Assembly (NCBI GenBank): GCA_024626585.1 | Contig: JANKJI010000007.1 | Coordinates: forward strand, 153,949,477 to 153,971,914 | Length of the DNA: 22,438 nucleotides | Direction of reading: 5' to 3' | From: Ginkgo biloba | Lineage: Eukaryota; Streptophyta; Ginkgoopsida; Ginkgoales; Ginkgoaceae | Shown here: positions 21,151 through 22,438 of the stretch, one piece after another | Position numbering within the stretch: position 1 is the stretch's first letter | Layout of the letters: the number at the start of each line of letters is the position of its first letter | Notes under the pieces: generated by a model | Told to the model about the DNA's origin: nothing | The model's input: the letters and a program-made list of their open reading frames with translations, nothing else | The model's database searches: none | Made by a program: the position numbers and the translations under genes

Positions 21151-21948
21151 TGTGCCTCATAAAAATAATGATTTTGAATGAAATGTCGAAGGTAAGGGAA
21201 ATAAAAATAATGTAATAGGCATATTAAATTAAAACCCTCCATTATTATAAGGGGTGACTCCCTAAGATATTTACAAATTTATAAAAAGTGGAATACATGG
21301 GGATTATTTATATAGTTATTTACACTTTATAATGCAATTAATTTTGATTGAAAATAAAATAAATACATATGAAGTGGGCAAAATGATAGGGAAAATGATA
21401 AGAATATTTTGTACTAGGTTTTAACAATAGAGAAAAGTGATGACTGTTATTAAGGAGAGAAGAGAGGAAAATAAAGACACTCCTTTCTGAGAACCTACTT
21501 AAGGATCCCTCTTAGTGGTATAAAGGATGTCCTTTGAGTCTTTAATAATGGGAAAATCTTGTTTTAAATTCAAAAGGCCCAATATCATTCGATCCATACA
21601 ACATAACAAGACCTATAAATCTTATCTCCACTATCCTTTAGCAGTGATTAAAGGAAGATAAGGATAAATACTTGCACAAGGTAGAAAATTATTATTAAGA
21701 TTTATACTCTAGTAGAACTTAAAGAAAATCCTTGAAAAAAAATTCTATATAACTTTTAATATTTGGGACCTTTTAGATCAATTCCTCAAACATATGAATA
21801 CATATCAAACTTGTGAAAATATAAAGTCATTCCCAAAATGCACACCAATAATTCTCAACACATAAAATAAAATTTAACCTCAGTAATTACATAGAGAAAT
21901 GTGTCACTATTCATCACTAACAACTCTTAGTGATTAAATTAAAAACTT

Positions 21949-22438
21949 CACTTCATTTCATTACACCTTATGAAATACAATCTCTAGTTTTAAACTCTTT
22001 TGTGCTTAGATGTATTATTTAATAAAAAAATCACTATTATTTAATTACTTAGAGTCATCAAAGCTAGTTTAAGGAGTTATATTGCATCTTCTTTTATTAG
22101 AAACCCAATCATAATCAATTATATTTATAAGCTCATTCTTTGGGTGGGTAAGGTGATAATAATTAATCCTATAATATTGGGAAAAAATTCCCTTAGGGTC
22201 ATATGCATATGGTCCAAATTCTTAAAATATAAACTCTTTGATATCATTTTCATGGGCTCTAGCTTTCCTAATATTATAAACTATGAAAACAACCTTTCTA
22301 AGATGAAAGGAATGAAAAGAAACCTTATTCCATTTTGGGATACTTTGGTGTATATAGCCTAAATTTTTTGTCATATCTTATATAATACAATGTAATTGTC
22401 CACATTATTTGGTAGGTGGTTTAGGCCACCTTAAAAAC
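21949..22438. other. Right edge, no supported gene
   Basis: This is beyond the end of the second block. A plus-strand open frame at 22144-22362 has no recognisable motif. A short inverted repeat AGGTGG...CCACCT at 22414-22431 could form a 6-bp stem but has no evident role. Confidence 0.4.

Larger units (their letters stand above)
19357..21948 (-). repeat. ~2.6 kb block, copy 2
   Basis: This is the direct-repeat partner of 14861-17440, offset by about 4.5 kb. It carries partial LTR sequence (19357-19821), spacer (to about 20430), a gag fragment (about 20440-21150) and the leader-like region (to 21948). Its left edge lacks the final ~238 bp of the LTR and the PBS that follow in copy 1; instead it abuts the unassigned coding remnant. 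Confidence 0.85.

Noticed and set aside
22144-22362. 72-codon plus-strand open frame at the right edge
   Set aside because: No motif or repeat partner; a chance open frame is the simplest explanation.
22414-22431. Inverted repeat AGGTGG/CCACCT as a terminator or transposon end
   Set aside because: Only a 6-bp stem in a plant nuclear context, with no partner and no neighbouring gene.
1-22438. CRISPR array, tRNA or rRNA genes, bacterial or organellar operons
   Set aside because: None seen: there are no regularly spaced identical repeats and no recognisable tRNA or rRNA sequence, and the only intact gene is spliced.

Overview
The window looks like plant nuclear DNA, most likely from a large-genome seed plant such as a gymnosperm. 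The plant assignment rests on a spliced plant-type VDAC (mitochondrial porin) gene with canonical GT-AG introns. The gymnosperm guess is an inference from the long, AT-rich, heavily decayed Ty3/gypsy neighbourhood. I see no bacterial operons, rRNA, tRNA or CRISPR array.

Layout: (1) 1-1042 is flank or 3' UTR of the porin gene. (2) 1043-2412, minus strand, holds the last four coding exons of VDAC, all in frame and intact; roughly the first 40 residues are not in view. (3) 2413-4085 is intron or upstream DNA with a two-copy ~220 bp tandem duplication. (4) 4086-7297, plus strand, is a decayed Ty3/gypsy gag-protease remnant with no visible reverse transcriptase. (5) 7298-11679 is AT-rich non-coding DNA with two small degenerate tandem repeats. 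(6) 11680-12618, minus strand, is a gag fragment of a second family. (7) 12619-15324, minus strand, is a second decayed gypsy element with LTR, primer-binding site, short gag, protease and reverse transcriptase. (8) 14861-17440 and 19357-21948 are two diverged direct copies of a ~2.6 kb block holding LTR sequence, a ~0.6 kb non-coding piece, a gag fragment and a leader. (9) Between these copies, 17750-19319 on the minus strand carries a degenerate, lysine/glutamate-rich coding remnant that I do not recognise. (10) 21949-22438 is featureless.

Only the VDAC gene appears functional. Everything from about 4 kb onward is transposon debris with many in-frame stops. The most interesting part is the right half, where three related gag fragments lie on one strand, two of them share inactivating stop codons, and an unassigned ORF remnant sits between the block copies. 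This could be a non-autonomous, gag-bearing family with an extra ORF, or simply a tandem duplication of dead sequence.
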